Of a stretch of DNA of 64,000 nt, positions 52,924 to 61,856 are shown piece after piece. The stretch lies in NCBI GenBank assembly GCA_910588935.1, contig CAJUSM010000001.1, forward strand, positions 723 to 64,722, given 5' to 3'. Positions within the stretch are counted from its first letter, which is position 1; each line of letters begins with the position of its first letter. Under the pieces are notes generated by a model. It was given only the letters and a program-made list of their open reading frames with translations. It had not been told where the DNA came from and ran no database searches. Source of the DNA: an uncultured Oscillospiraceae bacterium (GTDB taxonomy: Bacteria > Bacillota > Clostridia > Oscillospirales > Acutalibacteraceae). Both the position numbers and the translations under genes were made by a program.

Positions 52924-54084
52924 CTATGAATGGCGGGGAGAAGACACATGGGCCAAGGTTTTTAGGCCCGCCGCCACCCCCGCTGCCAGGGCCGCCAAAT
53001 CTTCTTCTTGGGTAAAGCGGGACAGGCTTACCCGCAGCGCGGATTCTACCAGGCTTTTTTCCAGCCCCATGGCGGCCAGCACATGGCTGGGCTTTGCCCT
53101 GCCGCAGGCGGAGCCAGAGGACACGTAAACCCCCCGCTCCGCCAAAAAGTGCAGCATGGTCTCCCCCCGCACGCCAGGGAGGGAAACGTTGAGGATGTAG
53201 GGCAGGGCCTCCTCCGGCGAGTTTAGAACCACGCCGGGAACCGCCAGGAGCTTTTGGCGGAGAAAACCATTTCGCTCCTCCATTTGGGGCAGCAAAGCCC
53301 GGGCCTGGGGGGCAAGCTCTACAGCCTTGGCAAAGGCCCCGATAAGGGGCAGGGATTCTGTGCCCGAGCGAAGGCCGCCCTCCTGGCCGCCGCCGTACAC
53401 CTGGGGCAGAAGCCGGCTGCCCCGCTTGATGTAAAGGGCCCCCACTCCTTTGGGCCCATGGAGCTTGTGGCCGCTTACCGTGCACAGGTCCGCGCCCAGC
53501 TTTTGGGGGGTGAAATCCAGCTTACAGAAGGCTTGGACACAGTCGGTATGGAGAAGAGCGGGCGCGCCCTTTCGCCGGATGGCCTGGGCCGCCTCCCGCA
53601 CTGGCTGAATGGCCCCGGTCTCGTTGTTGACGAGCATGATGCTGACCAATATGGTCTTTTCGTCGATGGCATCGGCCAGAGCTTGGGCAGGCACAACCCC
53701 GTTGGGGCCAGGGGAGAGGTACTGTACCTGGAATCCCCGGCGTTCTAGTTCCTTGGCTGGGTTTAAAACAGAATCGTGCTCAATGGCGGTAACAACAATT
53801 TTATCTCCCATGCGCCTGCGGGCCCCGGCGGCTCCCAGCAGGGCGAGGTTGTTGGCCTCGGTGCCTCCGGAGGTAAAAAAGATTTCTTCCGGCGCGGCGC
53901 CTAAGCGGCGGGCAATGGTCTCCCGGGCAGAATCCAGCTCCTTTTTGGCCAAAAAGCCTTTGGTGTGCAGAGAGGAGGGATTGCCCCAGCACTGGGTCAT
54001 CAGCCGGAGGGCCTCCTCTGCCGCCTGGGGGAGCACAGGGGTGGTGGCGGAGTTATCCAGGTAGTGTTCGCAATGCAACAGCAT
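52924..54084 (-). CDS. Cysteine desulfurase
   Basis: The 386-residue class V aminotransferase-fold enzyme (NifS/IscS type) has YLDNSATTPV at the N-terminus, FTSGGTEANNLALLG, the PLP lysine in SGHKLHGPKG (near 207) and the sulfur-carrying cysteine in SSGSACGRAKPSH (near 327). It supplies persulfide sulfur; thiI downstream is a likely recipient. ATG 54084 is only one base from AGGAGGG; the in-frame TTG 54078 is better spaced and may be used. It follows pth by six bases. Confidence 0.93.
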   Translation of the reverse strand: MLLHCEHYLDNSATTPVLPQAAEEALRLMTQCWGNPSSLHTKGFLAKKELDSARETIARRLGAAPEEIFFTSGGTEANNLALLGAAGARRRMGDKIVVTAIEHDSVLNPAKELERRGFQVQYLSPGPNGVVPAQALADAIDEKTILVSIMLVNNETGAIQPVREAAQAIRRKGAPALLHTDCVQAFCKLDFTPQKLGADLCTVSGHKLHGPKGVGALYIKRGSRLLPQVYGGGQEGGLRSGTESLPLIGAFAKAVELAPQARALLPQMEERNGFLRQKLLAVPGVVLNSPEEALPYILNVSLPGVRGETMLHFLAERGVYVSSGSACGRAKPSHVLAAMGLEKSLVESALRVSLSRFTQEEDLAALAAGVAAGLKTLAHVSSPRHS

Positions 54085-54090
54085 TCCCTC

Positions 54091-54693
54091 CTAGTTGAAC
54101 TGGTTCATGGCTTGGTCAATTTTACCCTGGACAATGAGCTCTGCTGCCTGGCAGGCCTGGTCTAGGGCGGGGTCCAGTTCCTTGTTCTCGCTGGGGGTAA
54201 AGCGGGAGAGCACCCAGTCGGCCAGGCTGTACTGGGGATGGGGCTTTTGGCCTACCCCGATTTTGATGCGGGGGAACTGGTCGGAGCCGGCGAGGTAGAT
54301 AATGTTTTTCATTCCATTATGCCCGCCATCGCTGCCCTTGCGCCGGACGCGGAGCTTACCGGGGGGGAGGTTGATATCGTCGAAAAGAATCAGGGTGCGT
54401 TCTGGGGGGACCTTATAAAACTGCATGGCCTCCAGGACCGACTGGCCGCTTAGGTTCATATAGGTGCCGGGCTTAAGCAAAAGCACGGCCTGGCCAGCCA
54501 GCAGGCAATCCCCTGTTAGGCCCTTAAACCTGATCCGCTTAATTTGGGCGCCCTGCTTTTCTCCCAGGCGGTCTAGGGCAAGGAAACCGGCGTTATGCCG
54601 GGTGCCCTGGTATTCTCGGCCGGGGTTGCCCAAGCCGGCAATGATGAACTGGCAGGGCCCGGCGGGCGAGGGCCGTTTAAAATTGATCAGCAT
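54091..54693 (-). CDS. pth: Peptidyl-tRNA hydrolase
   Basis: The 200-residue protein has the Pth core FIIAGLGNPGREYQGTRHNAGF with the catalytic histidine, LLKPGTYMNLSGQSV, and LILFDDINLPPGKLRVRRKGSDGGHNGMKNI. It releases peptides from prematurely dropped peptidyl-tRNA. ATG follows AGGAGG. It is the first gene of a minus-strand set that includes the cysteine desulfurase. Confidence 0.96.
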   Translation of the reverse strand: MLINFKRPSPAGPCQFIIAGLGNPGREYQGTRHNAGFLALDRLGEKQGAQIKRIRFKGLTGDCLLAGQAVLLLKPGTYMNLSGQSVLEAMQFYKVPPERTLILFDDINLPPGKLRVRRKGSDGGHNGMKNIIYLAGSDQFPRIKIGVGQKPHPQYSLADWVLSRFTPSENKELDPALDQACQAAELIVQGKIDQAMNQFN

Positions 54694-54755
54694 AAAAAAG
54701 CCTCCTAATGCAGGCTGAAAATATCAAGCAAAAGAACAGCGGCATATACCAAACT

Positions 54756-54784
54756 ATTTTAACAGGTTCCAGCTAAATTTGCAA
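54756..54784 (-). promoter_or_regulatory. Promoter of the pth operon
   Basis: On the minus strand TTGCAA, 17 bases, TAAAAT. Confidence 0.7.
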
Positions 54785-54997
54785 GATGAATCTGTCACGC
54801 TGCATAAACCTATGGTATAGAAGAAAAAGGCGGGGCAGAACGGCAAAAGCGGGCAGGGCTTGGTCCTGGATCTGGAAATTTTTCTAGTTGGGCGCTCTGC
54901 CGGGGCCTAAAAACCATGGCGGGGCAGAAATAACAAAGAAAAAAAGAAAAATTTTTCAATTTTCTTCCGGTTTCCTATGGAAATTTCCGGATATTCT

Positions 54998-55006
54998 TGC
55001 TATAAT
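54998..55006 (+). promoter_or_regulatory. Extended -10 promoter of ppdK
   Basis: TGCTATAAT, about 70 bases before the start codon. The -35 region is weak. Confidence 0.6.
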
Positions 55007-55076
55007 TGGCATGTAATCGGAGAGACAAAGATTTTTTTAGCATTCCGGTTGAACATTCATTAGGAGGTTGTTACCA

Positions 55077-57707
55077 ATGAGCCACAAGTATGTATACCTG
55101 TTCAGCGAGGGCGACGGTTCTATGCGCGAACTGCTGGGCGGTAAGGGCGCGAACCTGGCCGAGATGACTAAGCTGGGGCTGCCGGTGCCTCAGGGCTTTA
55201 CCATCAGCACCGAGGCCTGCACCCAGTATTACGAGGACGGCCGGAAGATCAACGACGAGATCCAGGCCCAGATTATGGAGTATGTGGGCAAAATGGAAGA
55301 AATTACCGGCAAAAAGTTCGGTGATAAGGAGAACCCCCTGCTGGTTTCCGTCCGCTCCGGCGCCCGGGCCTCTATGCCTGGCATGATGGATACCATCCTG
55401 AACCTGGGCCTGAACGAAGAGGTTGTGGAGTATATGGCCAATGCCTCTGGGAACCCCCGCTGGGCTTACGACTGCTACCGCCGCTTTATCCAGATGTACT
55501 CTGACGTGGTTATGGAAGTGGGCAAAAAGTACTTTGAAGAGCTCATTGACCAGATGAAGGAGAAGAAGGGCGTTACCCAGGATACCGAGCTGACCGCCGA
55601 GGACCTGAAGGACCTGGCCGAGCAGTTTAAGGCCGAATACAAGGAAAAGATCGGCGCGGACTTCCCCACCGACCCCAAGGAGCAGCTGATGGGCGCCGTG
55701 AAGGCGGTGTTCCGCTCTTGGGACAACCCCCGGGCCAATGTTTACCGCCGTATGAACGAGATTCCCTACAGCTGGGGCACCGCTGTAAACGTGCAGATGA
55801 TGGCCTTTGGCAATATGGGCGACGACTGCGGCACCGGCGTGGCCTTTACCCGCGACCCCGCTACCGGCGAGAAAAAGCTGATGGGCGAGTTCCTGACCAA
55901 TGCCCAGGGCGAAGACGTGGTGGCCGGCGTGCGCACCCCCATGCCCATTGCCCAGATGGAGGAGAAGTTCCCCGAGGCCTTTGAGCAGTTTAAGAAGGTG
56001 TGCGCTCTGCTGGAGGGCCACTATCATGATATGCAGGACATGGAGTTTACCGTGGAGCATGGCAAACTGTTTATGCTGCAGACCCGCAACGGCAAGCGTA
56101 CCGCCACTGCCGCCATTAAGATTGCCTGCGACCTGATTGACGAGGGCATGAAGACCGAGGAAGAGGCCCTGCTGATGATTGATCCTAAGCAGCTGGACGC
56201 TTTGCTGCATCCTCAGTTTGACGCGGCTGCTTTGAAAGCCGCCACCCCGGTTGCCTCTGCTTTGGCCGCCTCTCCTGGCGCTGCTTGCGGCAAGATTGTT
56301 TTCACCGCTGAGGACGCTGTGGAGCAGGGCGAAAAGGGCGAGAAGGTGGTTCTGGTGCGCCTAGAGACCTCCCCTGAGGACATTGAGGGCATGCACTTCT
56401 CCCAGGGCATCCTCACTGTGCGGGGCGGCATGACCAGCCACGCCGCTGTTGTGGCCCGTGGTATGGGCACCTGCTGCGTTTCTGGCTGCGGCGCCATTAA
56501 GATGGACGAGGCCAACAAGAAGTTTACCCTGAACGGCCGGGAGTACCACGAGGGCGAGTATATCTCTTTGGACGGCACCACCGGCAACATTTACGGCGAG
56601 GCCATCCCCACTGTGCCCGCCTCTACCGAGGGCGGCTACTTTGGCCGGATTATGGAGCTCTCTGACAAGTACCGCACCCTGCAGGTGCGCACCAACGCCG
56701 ATACCCCCAAGGACGCCCAGCAGGCTGTAGCCTTTGGCGCCGAGGGCATTGGCCTGTGCCGTACCGAGCACATGTTCTTTGACCCTGACCGCATTGCCGC
56801 TATTCGGGAGATGATTTGCTCTGACACCGTGGAGCAGCGCAAGGCTGCCCTGGCTAAGCTGGAGCCCATGCAGCAGGGCGACTTTGAAAAGCTGTACGAG
56901 GCTCTGGAGGGCAAGCATGTAAACATCCGCTTCCTGGATCCCCCGCTGCACGAGTTTGTGCCCACCGAGGAAAAGGACATTGAGCTGCTGGCCCAGACCC
57001 AGGGCAAGAGCGTGGAGGATATTAAGGCCATTATCTCTGGCCTGCACGAGTTTAACCCCATGATGGGCCACCGTGGCTGCCGCCTGGCCGTCACCTATCC
57101 CGAAATCGCCGAGATGCAGACCGAGGCTGTTATTAAGGCTGCCATCAACGTGAACAAGGCTCATCCTGATTGGCACATTGTGCCCGAGATCATGATTCCG
57201 CTGGTAGGCGAGATTAAAGAGCTGAAGTATGTGAAGAAGACCGTGGTGGAGACCGCTGACCGGATTATTGCCGAGGCGGGCGCCGACCTGAAGTACAAGG
57301 TGGGCACCATGATCGAGATTCCCCGTGCCGCCCTTACCGCGGACAAGATTGCCGAGGAGGCCGAGTTCTTCAGCTTTGGCACCAACGACCTGACCCAGAT
57401 GACCTTCGGCTTCTCCCGTGACGACGCCGGCAAGTTCCTCTCCAGCTACTACGAGAACAAGATCTACGAGAACGATCCCTTTGCCCGCCTGGACCAGGAG
57501 GGTGTTGGCCAGCTGGTAAAGCTGGCCGCCGAAAAGGGCAAGGCCGTGCGTCCTGACATTGTGCTGGGCATTTGCGGCGAGAATGGCGGCGACCCCACCA
57601 CCATTGAGTTCTGCCACAATGTAGGCCTAACCTATGTTTCCTGCTCTCCCTTCCGGGTGCCCATTGCCCGGCTGGCTGCAGCGCAGGCGGCTATTAAACA
57701 AAAGTAG
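55077..57707 (+). CDS. ppdK: Pyruvate, phosphate dikinase
   Basis: The 876-residue protein starts at ATG 55077, nine bases after AGGAGG. It has the ATP-grasp part (LGGKGANLAEMTKLGLPVP; SVRSGARASMPGMMDTILNLG), the phosphohistidine domain with GGMTSHAAVVARGMGTC (His455), and the pyruvate/PEP barrel with LCRTEHMFF and GICGENGGDP (Cys about 833). It interconverts PEP and pyruvate with AMP/PPi, central in PPi-linked glycolysis of Clostridia. Codon choice is strongly biased to GCC/GGC/CTG, as in a highly expressed gene. A mobile element abuts its 3' end. Confidence 0.97.
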   Translation: MSHKYVYLFSEGDGSMRELLGGKGANLAEMTKLGLPVPQGFTISTEACTQYYEDGRKINDEIQAQIMEYVGKMEEITGKKFGDKENPLLVSVRSGARASMPGMMDTILNLGLNEEVVEYMANASGNPRWAYDCYRRFIQMYSDVVMEVGKKYFEELIDQMKEKKGVTQDTELTAEDLKDLAEQFKAEYKEKIGADFPTDPKEQLMGAVKAVFRSWDNPRANVYRRMNEIPYSWGTAVNVQMMAFGNMGDDCGTGVAFTRDPATGEKKLMGEFLTNAQGEDVVAGVRTPMPIAQMEEKFPEAFEQFKKVCALLEGHYHDMQDMEFTVEHGKLFMLQTRNGKRTATAAIKIACDLIDEGMKTEEEALLMIDPKQLDALLHPQFDAAALKAATPVASALAASPGAACGKIVFTAEDAVEQGEKGEKVVLVRLETSPEDIEGMHFSQGILTVRGGMTSHAAVVARGMGTCCVSGCGAIKMDEANKKFTLNGREYHEGEYISLDGTTGNIYGEAIPTVPASTEGGYFGRIMELSDKYRTLQVRTNADTPKDAQQAVAFGAEGIGLCRTEHMFFDPDRIAAIREMICSDTVEQRKAALAKLEPMQQGDFEKLYEALEGKHVNIRFLDPPLHEFVPTEEKDIELLAQTQGKSVEDIKAIISGLHEFNPMMGHRGCRLAVTYPEIAEMQTEAVIKAAINVNKAHPDWHIVPEIMIPLVGEIKELKYVKKTVVETADRIIAEAGADLKYKVGTMIEIPRAALTADKIAEEAEFFSFGTNDLTQMTFGFSRDDAGKFLSSYYENKIYENDPFARLDQEGVGQLVKLAAEKGKAVRPDIVLGICGENGGDPTTIEFCHNVGLTYVSCSPFRVPIARLAAAQAAIKQK

Positions 57708-59467
57708 GCGTTTGTCTCCTTTGACGCAAACTGAATAGTTCTGTCATATGTATGGTGAGGACGTGCGTTGTCCTCACCATATTCTTTTATCTGGACGGTG
57801 GCTTTGTTCTTGCGGCCCTCAACTTGGCCGATAATGGCTTGCTTCGGGCCGGGAGCGAGGTTCAAGTCCCAGCGGAAGTGGGTGTCGTCCAGCGGGGTGA
57901 TGCGGGAAACGAACTTGTCCAGCAACTTTTCATCAATGCTCGGGCCGGAGAAGTCCAGCATTTCGTTGAGAGCAGATTCGATAGCAGCCATATTGAGAGA
58001 GTTGTCGCTTTCTTCCCCAACGGCATTGATTCGTTCCAGTTCCTCGTTCAAGGCGGCGAGGTCGGCTTCGGCCTTTTGGCGCAGGTCTTTGAACTGCTCT
58101 TTGGAGATTTCACCGTCGGCGCGCATGGAAATGAGATTGTCCATCCTTTCCTTGGCTCGGGCGATTTTGCCCTGGATGGCGGCAACAGTAGCCTTGTTGT
58201 GGCTGGTGTCGGACTGGTAACATTCTTGGAGCAGCCGGTAGGCTTCAAGGACAGCGGATTTTTTGTCTGTCCAGAGGGTTTGAAAAATCATCTTGGCCAT
58301 CAAGTCCAGTTTCCAGTCGCCGATCATGCGGATATCGCAGTAGCCTTCGGTGTCCAGGCCGTTCTTCTCCCGGAAGGATTTGCTGCCATTGTTCACCTGA
58401 TTGTAACACTGGTAGCCGTAGACGGTATCGCCGCGCTTGTTGGTGCGCCATTTATTCTTTCGGAAAGTGGAGCCGCATTTACAACGCAGTTTCCGCAGCC
58501 AGACATCTTGTGAAGCCCGCTTGCCGTAGGTGCGTTCGCCCTGGTTGACCACCATCTTGGTGGTACGGCTCTTGCGGATTTCTTCGCAGCGCCTAAAAAC
58601 TTCTTCGGGTATAATGGGTTCAAAATCCCCCTTTATATATAGATAGGAGCTTTCATCGAGATTCTTGATTCGCTTTTGCTCCAGGTAGTTGTTGCTGCAC
58701 GATTTGTAATAGCACTTGTAGCCCATATAGGTGGCGTTGCGGAGGATACGGCTGATTTTTGACACGCTCCAACTCACATTGCCGTGACCGTCCTTACGCC
58801 CTCGGATACAGAGTTCCTTGCAAATTTTCTTCTCGCCATTGCCTTCCAGGTACAAGTCGAAAATCATGCGGACGGTTTCAGCCTGATCCTTATTGATGAC
58901 ATAAGTGTCGCCTACCCGGTCATAGCCGATGATGTTTCCATTGCCATAGAGGACGCCGTTGTCCCGGCTGATTTTCTGTCCAGCGCGGACACGCTCAGAA
59001 ATCTTGCGGCTTTCTTCTTGGGCAAGGGTCGCCATGATGGTCAAGCGCAGTTCGCCGTCGCCGTCCATTGTCCAGATATTATCCTCAACAAAATAGACCT
59101 CCACGCCGTAGTTCTTCAGCTCGCGGGTCATGACCAGTGTGTCCACGGTGTTGCGGGCGAAACGGCACACCTCGCGGGTGACGATTAAGTCAAATGCGCC
59201 CTTTTTGGCGTCTTCAATCATTTGCATGAAAGCGGGGCGCTTCTTGGCTTGGGTGCCCGTTATGCCCTCATCAATATACTTCGAGAGAACCGTCCAGTTG
59301 GGATGATATCGGGCTTGGTCGTCGTACCACTGCATTTGATTCTCCAGCGCCGCTAACTGCGCTTCATGCTCAGTGGAAACCCGGCCATAAAAAACAGCGT
59401 TGCGCTCCCGGTTGCGGTCGAGGATGAAAGTGTTGGGCAGTCTGAAAGCTGTATTTGTCTGATACAT
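57632..59467 (-). CDS. Large serine recombinase of a mobile element
   Basis: The 611-residue protein has a resolvase domain with catalytic Ser31 in YGRVSTEHEAQ and the conserved arginines in REVCRFARNTVDTL. A recombinase domain follows (about 190-290), then a zinc ribbon with CKCG and a later cysteine near YQCYNQ, and a coiled coil near 440-510. This is the architecture of integrases of conjugative and mobilizable Clostridial elements. The ATG follows AAGGAGG. Its last 25 codons lie antisense in ppdK, so the reading frame crosses the element-chromosome junction. Confidence 0.93.
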   Translation of the reverse strand: MYQTNTAFRLPNTFILDRNRERNAVFYGRVSTEHEAQLAALENQMQWYDDQARYHPNWTVLSKYIDEGITGTQAKKRPAFMQMIEDAKKGAFDLIVTREVCRFARNTVDTLVMTRELKNYGVEVYFVEDNIWTMDGDGELRLTIMATLAQEESRKISERVRAGQKISRDNGVLYGNGNIIGYDRVGDTYVINKDQAETVRMIFDLYLEGNGEKKICKELCIRGRKDGHGNVSWSVSKISRILRNATYMGYKCYYKSCSNNYLEQKRIKNLDESSYLYIKGDFEPIIPEEVFRRCEEIRKSRTTKMVVNQGERTYGKRASQDVWLRKLRCKCGSTFRKNKWRTNKRGDTVYGYQCYNQVNNGSKSFREKNGLDTEGYCDIRMIGDWKLDLMAKMIFQTLWTDKKSAVLEAYRLLQECYQSDTSHNKATVAAIQGKIARAKERMDNLISMRADGEISKEQFKDLRQKAEADLAALNEELERINAVGEESDNSLNMAAIESALNEMLDFSGPSIDEKLLDKFVSRITPLDDTHFRWDLNLAPGPKQAIIGQVEGRKNKATVQIKEYGEDNARPHHTYDRTIQFASKETNAYFCLIAACAAASRAMGTRKGEQET

Positions 59468-59517
59468 AAAAGGATACCTCCTTGATTTTAGTGCTTATAT
59501 TGTACCGTTAAGTGGGC

Positions 59518-59652
59518 CTATTGTGAAGTTTGCGAACGCAGGCGTTTCCTGATATTTATATAGGTCTGTTTGTTCACAAGGCCCTTTTCAAAGAGGATTT
59601 CAATGAGTAAAATAGCGGCGTATTCATTGTCAATGCGGATGTTATGAGCCAT
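59518..59652 (-). CDS. Small conserved-looking protein upstream of the recombinase
   Basis: A 44-residue frame from ATG 59652 after AAGGGGG. It reads MAHNIRIDNEYAAILLIEIL, then FEKGLVNKQTYINIRKRL, resembling SHOCT-like small proteins that sit next to recombinases in Clostridial elements. It lies 50 bases before the recombinase start and 16 bases after the MazF-like stop, in the same direction. Both it and the recombinase have the upstream block AAAATCAAGG. It may be a recombination accessory factor. Confidence 0.65.
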   Translation of the reverse strand: MAHNIRIDNEYAAILLIEILFEKGLVNKQTYINIRKRLRSQTSQ

Positions 59653-59668
59653 GGCAACCCCCTTGATT

Positions 59669-60040
59669 TTATAGTCCGCGCCCTGTTATTGATTTCAGGT
59701 GGACACTGACCGCCAGAGCGCGGTTCATACCGTCGATGTGCTGCGGTTTCAGATGGCCGATGTACTTTCCCAGCCTATGCTTGTCGATGGTGCGAAGTTG
59801 TTCCATCAGAATAACAGAGGGCAGTTCCAAACCGTCCTCTCCGTCAATAAAGTAGTGAGTGGGTAAGCGGGGCTTCACTCCCACTTTGCTGGTAATGGCA
59901 GCGATAATGACCGTAGGGCTGAACCGGTTGCCCACGTTGTTCTGGATAATCACCACCGGGCGGTAACCTTCCTGTTCAGAGCCGACACCTTTGCCAAGAT
60001 TGGCGTAGTACATATCACCACGCGAGTATGTTTTTTTCAT
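59669..60040 (-). CDS. MazF/PemK-like type II toxin
   Basis: The 123-residue protein has the MazF pattern: RGDMYYANLGKGVGSEQEGY, RPVVIIQNNVGNRFSPTVII, AAITSKVGVKPRLPTHYF and SVILMEQLRTIDKHRLG. Such proteins are mRNA-cleaving ribonucleases that normally come with an antitoxin. No antitoxin gene lies upstream: the promoter is 20 bases before the RBS. The operon continues into the 44-aa protein and the recombinase, so it could serve in element maintenance. ATG follows AAAGGAGG. Confidence 0.88.
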   Translation of the reverse strand: MKKTYSRGDMYYANLGKGVGSEQEGYRPVVIIQNNVGNRFSPTVIIAAITSKVGVKPRLPTHYFIDGEDGLELPSVILMEQLRTIDKHRLGKYIGHLKPQHIDGMNRALAVSVHLKSITGRGL

Positions 60041-60060
60041 GAAAAATGACCTCCTTTACG

Positions 60061-60090
60061 ATTATAGGCAGCACAAACCGCCTATGTAAA
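60061..60090 (-). promoter_or_regulatory. Promoter of the mazF-recombinase operon
   Basis: On the minus strand TTTACA, 18 bases, TATAAT, giving a very short leader. A CCAAGCAG/CTGCTTGG inverted repeat lies just upstream at about 60092-60118 and may be an operator. Confidence 0.65.
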
Positions 60091-60119
60091 GCCAAGCAGC
60101 AGAAGTCCTACTGCTTGGC

Positions 60120-60504
60120 AGAATTTCTATGCTAAAACCCATCAAACGGCTGGCAGCGTACCAGCACCACGGGAATCACACCCCCACATGGTTCTCATGC
60201 GACCGCCCCCATTGCCTGCGACGGCTTCACGACCGAAAATCGCTGTCACGCTCGGGCTGTGGCTGGACGGGAGTATCATTGTCCCCATTACCGGTCATCG
60301 CCCCACCGGGAGCCGCCCGGTGGCTATAGCTTGGCTGTAGTCGCTCCCCGGCAGTGAAACAACAGAAGTCAGAAAAGTGGTGTCCCTTCGTTGCTTTTCA
60401 CCGGCAGATCATGGCGCAGCCGCTATGGTGGCTTTTGCTCGTCACAAAGGTAATGGGAAAGTATTTGACGGATGGGTATTCGGTTGTCAAGGATCAAACC
60501 CGCT
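60120..60504. other. Element region without a supported gene
   Basis: Short open frames exist on the plus strand (60129-60329; 60354-60554), but they have no RBS, no domain, and odd composition. Several short inverted repeats are present (for example CCACCGGGAGCCGCCCGGTGG near 60302). The region may hold element-specific regulatory or transfer DNA; I see no proof. Confidence 0.4.
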
Positions 60505-60550
60505 TCAAAAACAGAAACAGGTGGAGATTTTCGGTATCTCCACCTGTTTC
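60505..60550 (-). terminator. Terminator after the sigma-like gene
   Basis: GAAACAGGTGGAGAT and ATCTCCACCTGTTTC form a 15-bp perfect stem. The minus strand continues TGTTTTTG. Confidence 0.85.
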
Positions 60551-60576
60551 CTAACTTAAAGGGCAAAACACAGGGT

Positions 60577-61083
60577 CTAAATCAAAAATTTTTTCAATTT
60601 GGTCAGGGCTGCATAAATTGACTCTTGCACTGTCTGGTATTTGCACCCCTCTATTTTTGCAATCTGTGCGTAGCTCAACCCTCTGAAATAGTAGAGTGTC
60701 AGACGTTTCCGCTGCTTTTCGGGGAGCGTGGCAATCGCCCTATGTAGTCTCTCGTTCTCATCGCGCAGCGTGACTACTTCTTCAACCGTTTCCTGTGGCT
60801 CAAAGGCCCGAGCGTTTAGAGAAGCCTCTGTCAGCTCAGAGCGCTCATAGTGGTTGTCCACCTCGTTGAGAAAGGAGAGGTCGTCCAGCTCAAACCTGTC
60901 CAGCGTATCAAATAGAGCCTTGTCAATTTCTAGCTCCTGACGGACGCCGGTGCTGTCCTTAAAGGCTATATAATAACGGGGCCGGTCAGTCTGAGCACCG
61001 ACCGAGTAAATCTCATATGGGTTGTCTTTGCTGCGCCGCCGTTTTGGGCGCGGGTCGCTCTTTTTCGGATAGTTCTTATCCAA
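60577..61083 (-). CDS. Sigma-70 region 4-type regulator of the element
   Basis: A 168-residue protein. I place the start at TTG 61083 (MDKNYPKKSD), eight bases after GGAGG; the TTG at 61098 overlaps that site. The N-terminus is very basic (RPKRRRSKDN). The C-terminal third is a sigma region 4-like helix-turn-helix: LPEKQRKRLTLYYFRGLSYA, then QIAKIEGCKYQTVQESIYAAL. Similar proteins are found on Tn916- and Tn1549-like elements, where they help drive element genes. Confidence 0.85.
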   Translation of the reverse strand: MDKNYPKKSDPRPKRRRSKDNPYEIYSVGAQTDRPRYYIAFKDSTGVRQELEIDKALFDTLDRFELDDLSFLNEVDNHYERSELTEASLNARAFEPQETVEEVVTLRDENERLHRAIATLPEKQRKRLTLYYFRGLSYAQIAKIEGCKYQTVQESIYAALTKLKKFLI

Positions 61084-61098
61084 AACTTGTTCCTCCAA

Positions 61099-61520
61099 TC
61101 AATCTGAAATTTTGAAAGTTCAGATTGACCGGGGCGGGCCACGGCAGCGAAGTAGGCTAGTAGACACAAAAATGCACCTGCATAGCGGCGTGGGCTGCTG
61201 TACAAGTGCATTTACTTCATAAATTATATGGACTGTCAGTTCAGAATCGAGGAGCAAAAGCCCCTGGGCAGGACGATAGATTTTTTTGGCTGGCCACCTC
61301 CATACCAGCGCATAGAAAGCCCTCCAATCCCGAAAACCTGGGTTTGGAGGGCTCTGCATAGCATTTTGCCCCGCCAAAACCAAGTTTTTTTTATTTGGCG
61401 GGGTCAGTGCAGGTATTCAGTTCGGAAGTCAGAGAATAATTAGTTCATGATAATTTGAACCTGTATGCCATTATCAAATCTGCCCAAATCTCTATAATGG
61501 TTACAGGAGGTGAACCCACA
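61099..61520. promoter_or_regulatory. Hairpin-rich leader region between sigma-like and XRE genes
   Basis: Three strong inverted repeats occur: AATGCAC/GTGCATT at 61171-61212 (minus-strand TTTTT tail), AGCCCTCCAA/TTTGGAGGGCT at 61318-61353, and CCCCGCCAAA/TTTGGCGGGG at 61369-61403 with an A/T-rich loop. Together they look like successive terminators or attenuators upstream of the sigma-like gene. No gene is supported here. Confidence 0.55.
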
Positions 61521-61856
61521 GTGCAGAATGAAGCTGAAATATTCGGAGCGGTTCTGAAAGCGGCACGGCAAGAAGCTGGGCTTACGGTAGAAGCCTTGGC
61601 AGAACGGATCGGCGTTAGTGAGAGGTATATATACCGGCTTGAGAACAATGGAAGTACGCCGGGATATGCCCTACTTTACAAGCTGATCCGGGAGTTGGCT
61701 ATATCGCCGGACTCGCTTTTCTACCCGGAAAAGCCTGCGCAGGATTCCGAGGTGGACGCCTTGGTCCGCAAGCTGGCGACCTGCGACGGGCGGGCCTTGG
61801 CGGTGGCAAAGGGAACAATACAACTTCTCATTGACACAATGCCAAAGAAGCCTTAA
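61521..61856 (+). CDS. XRE-family regulator of the element
   Basis: A 111-residue protein from GTG 61521, eight bases after AGGAGGTGA; the longer frame from 61455 covers the site. The helix-turn-helix is LKAARQEAGLTVEALAERIG with VSERYIYRLENNGSTPGYAL, and a helical tail of about 45 residues follows. It faces the ABC/KTR operon and is transcribed away from the sigma-like gene, so it probably represses element genes. Confidence 0.88.
   Translation: MQNEAEIFGAVLKAARQEAGLTVEALAERIGVSERYIYRLENNGSTPGYALLYKLIRELAISPDSLFYPEKPAQDSEVDALVRKLATCDGRALAVAKGTIQLLIDTMPKKP

Larger units (their letters stand above)
54694..55076. other. Intergenic region between pth and ppdK
   Basis: Divergent promoters lie here: the pth promoter at 54756-54784 (minus) and the ppdK extended -10 at 54998-55006 (plus). 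The middle, about 54785-54990, contains A-rich sequence and no frame or hairpin that I can support. Confidence 0.6.

Noticed and set aside
61521..61856. XRE regulator as antitoxin for the MazF-like toxin
   Set aside because: It lies 1.5 kb away, on the other strand and separated by the sigma-like gene, so a classical toxin-antitoxin pair is unlikely.
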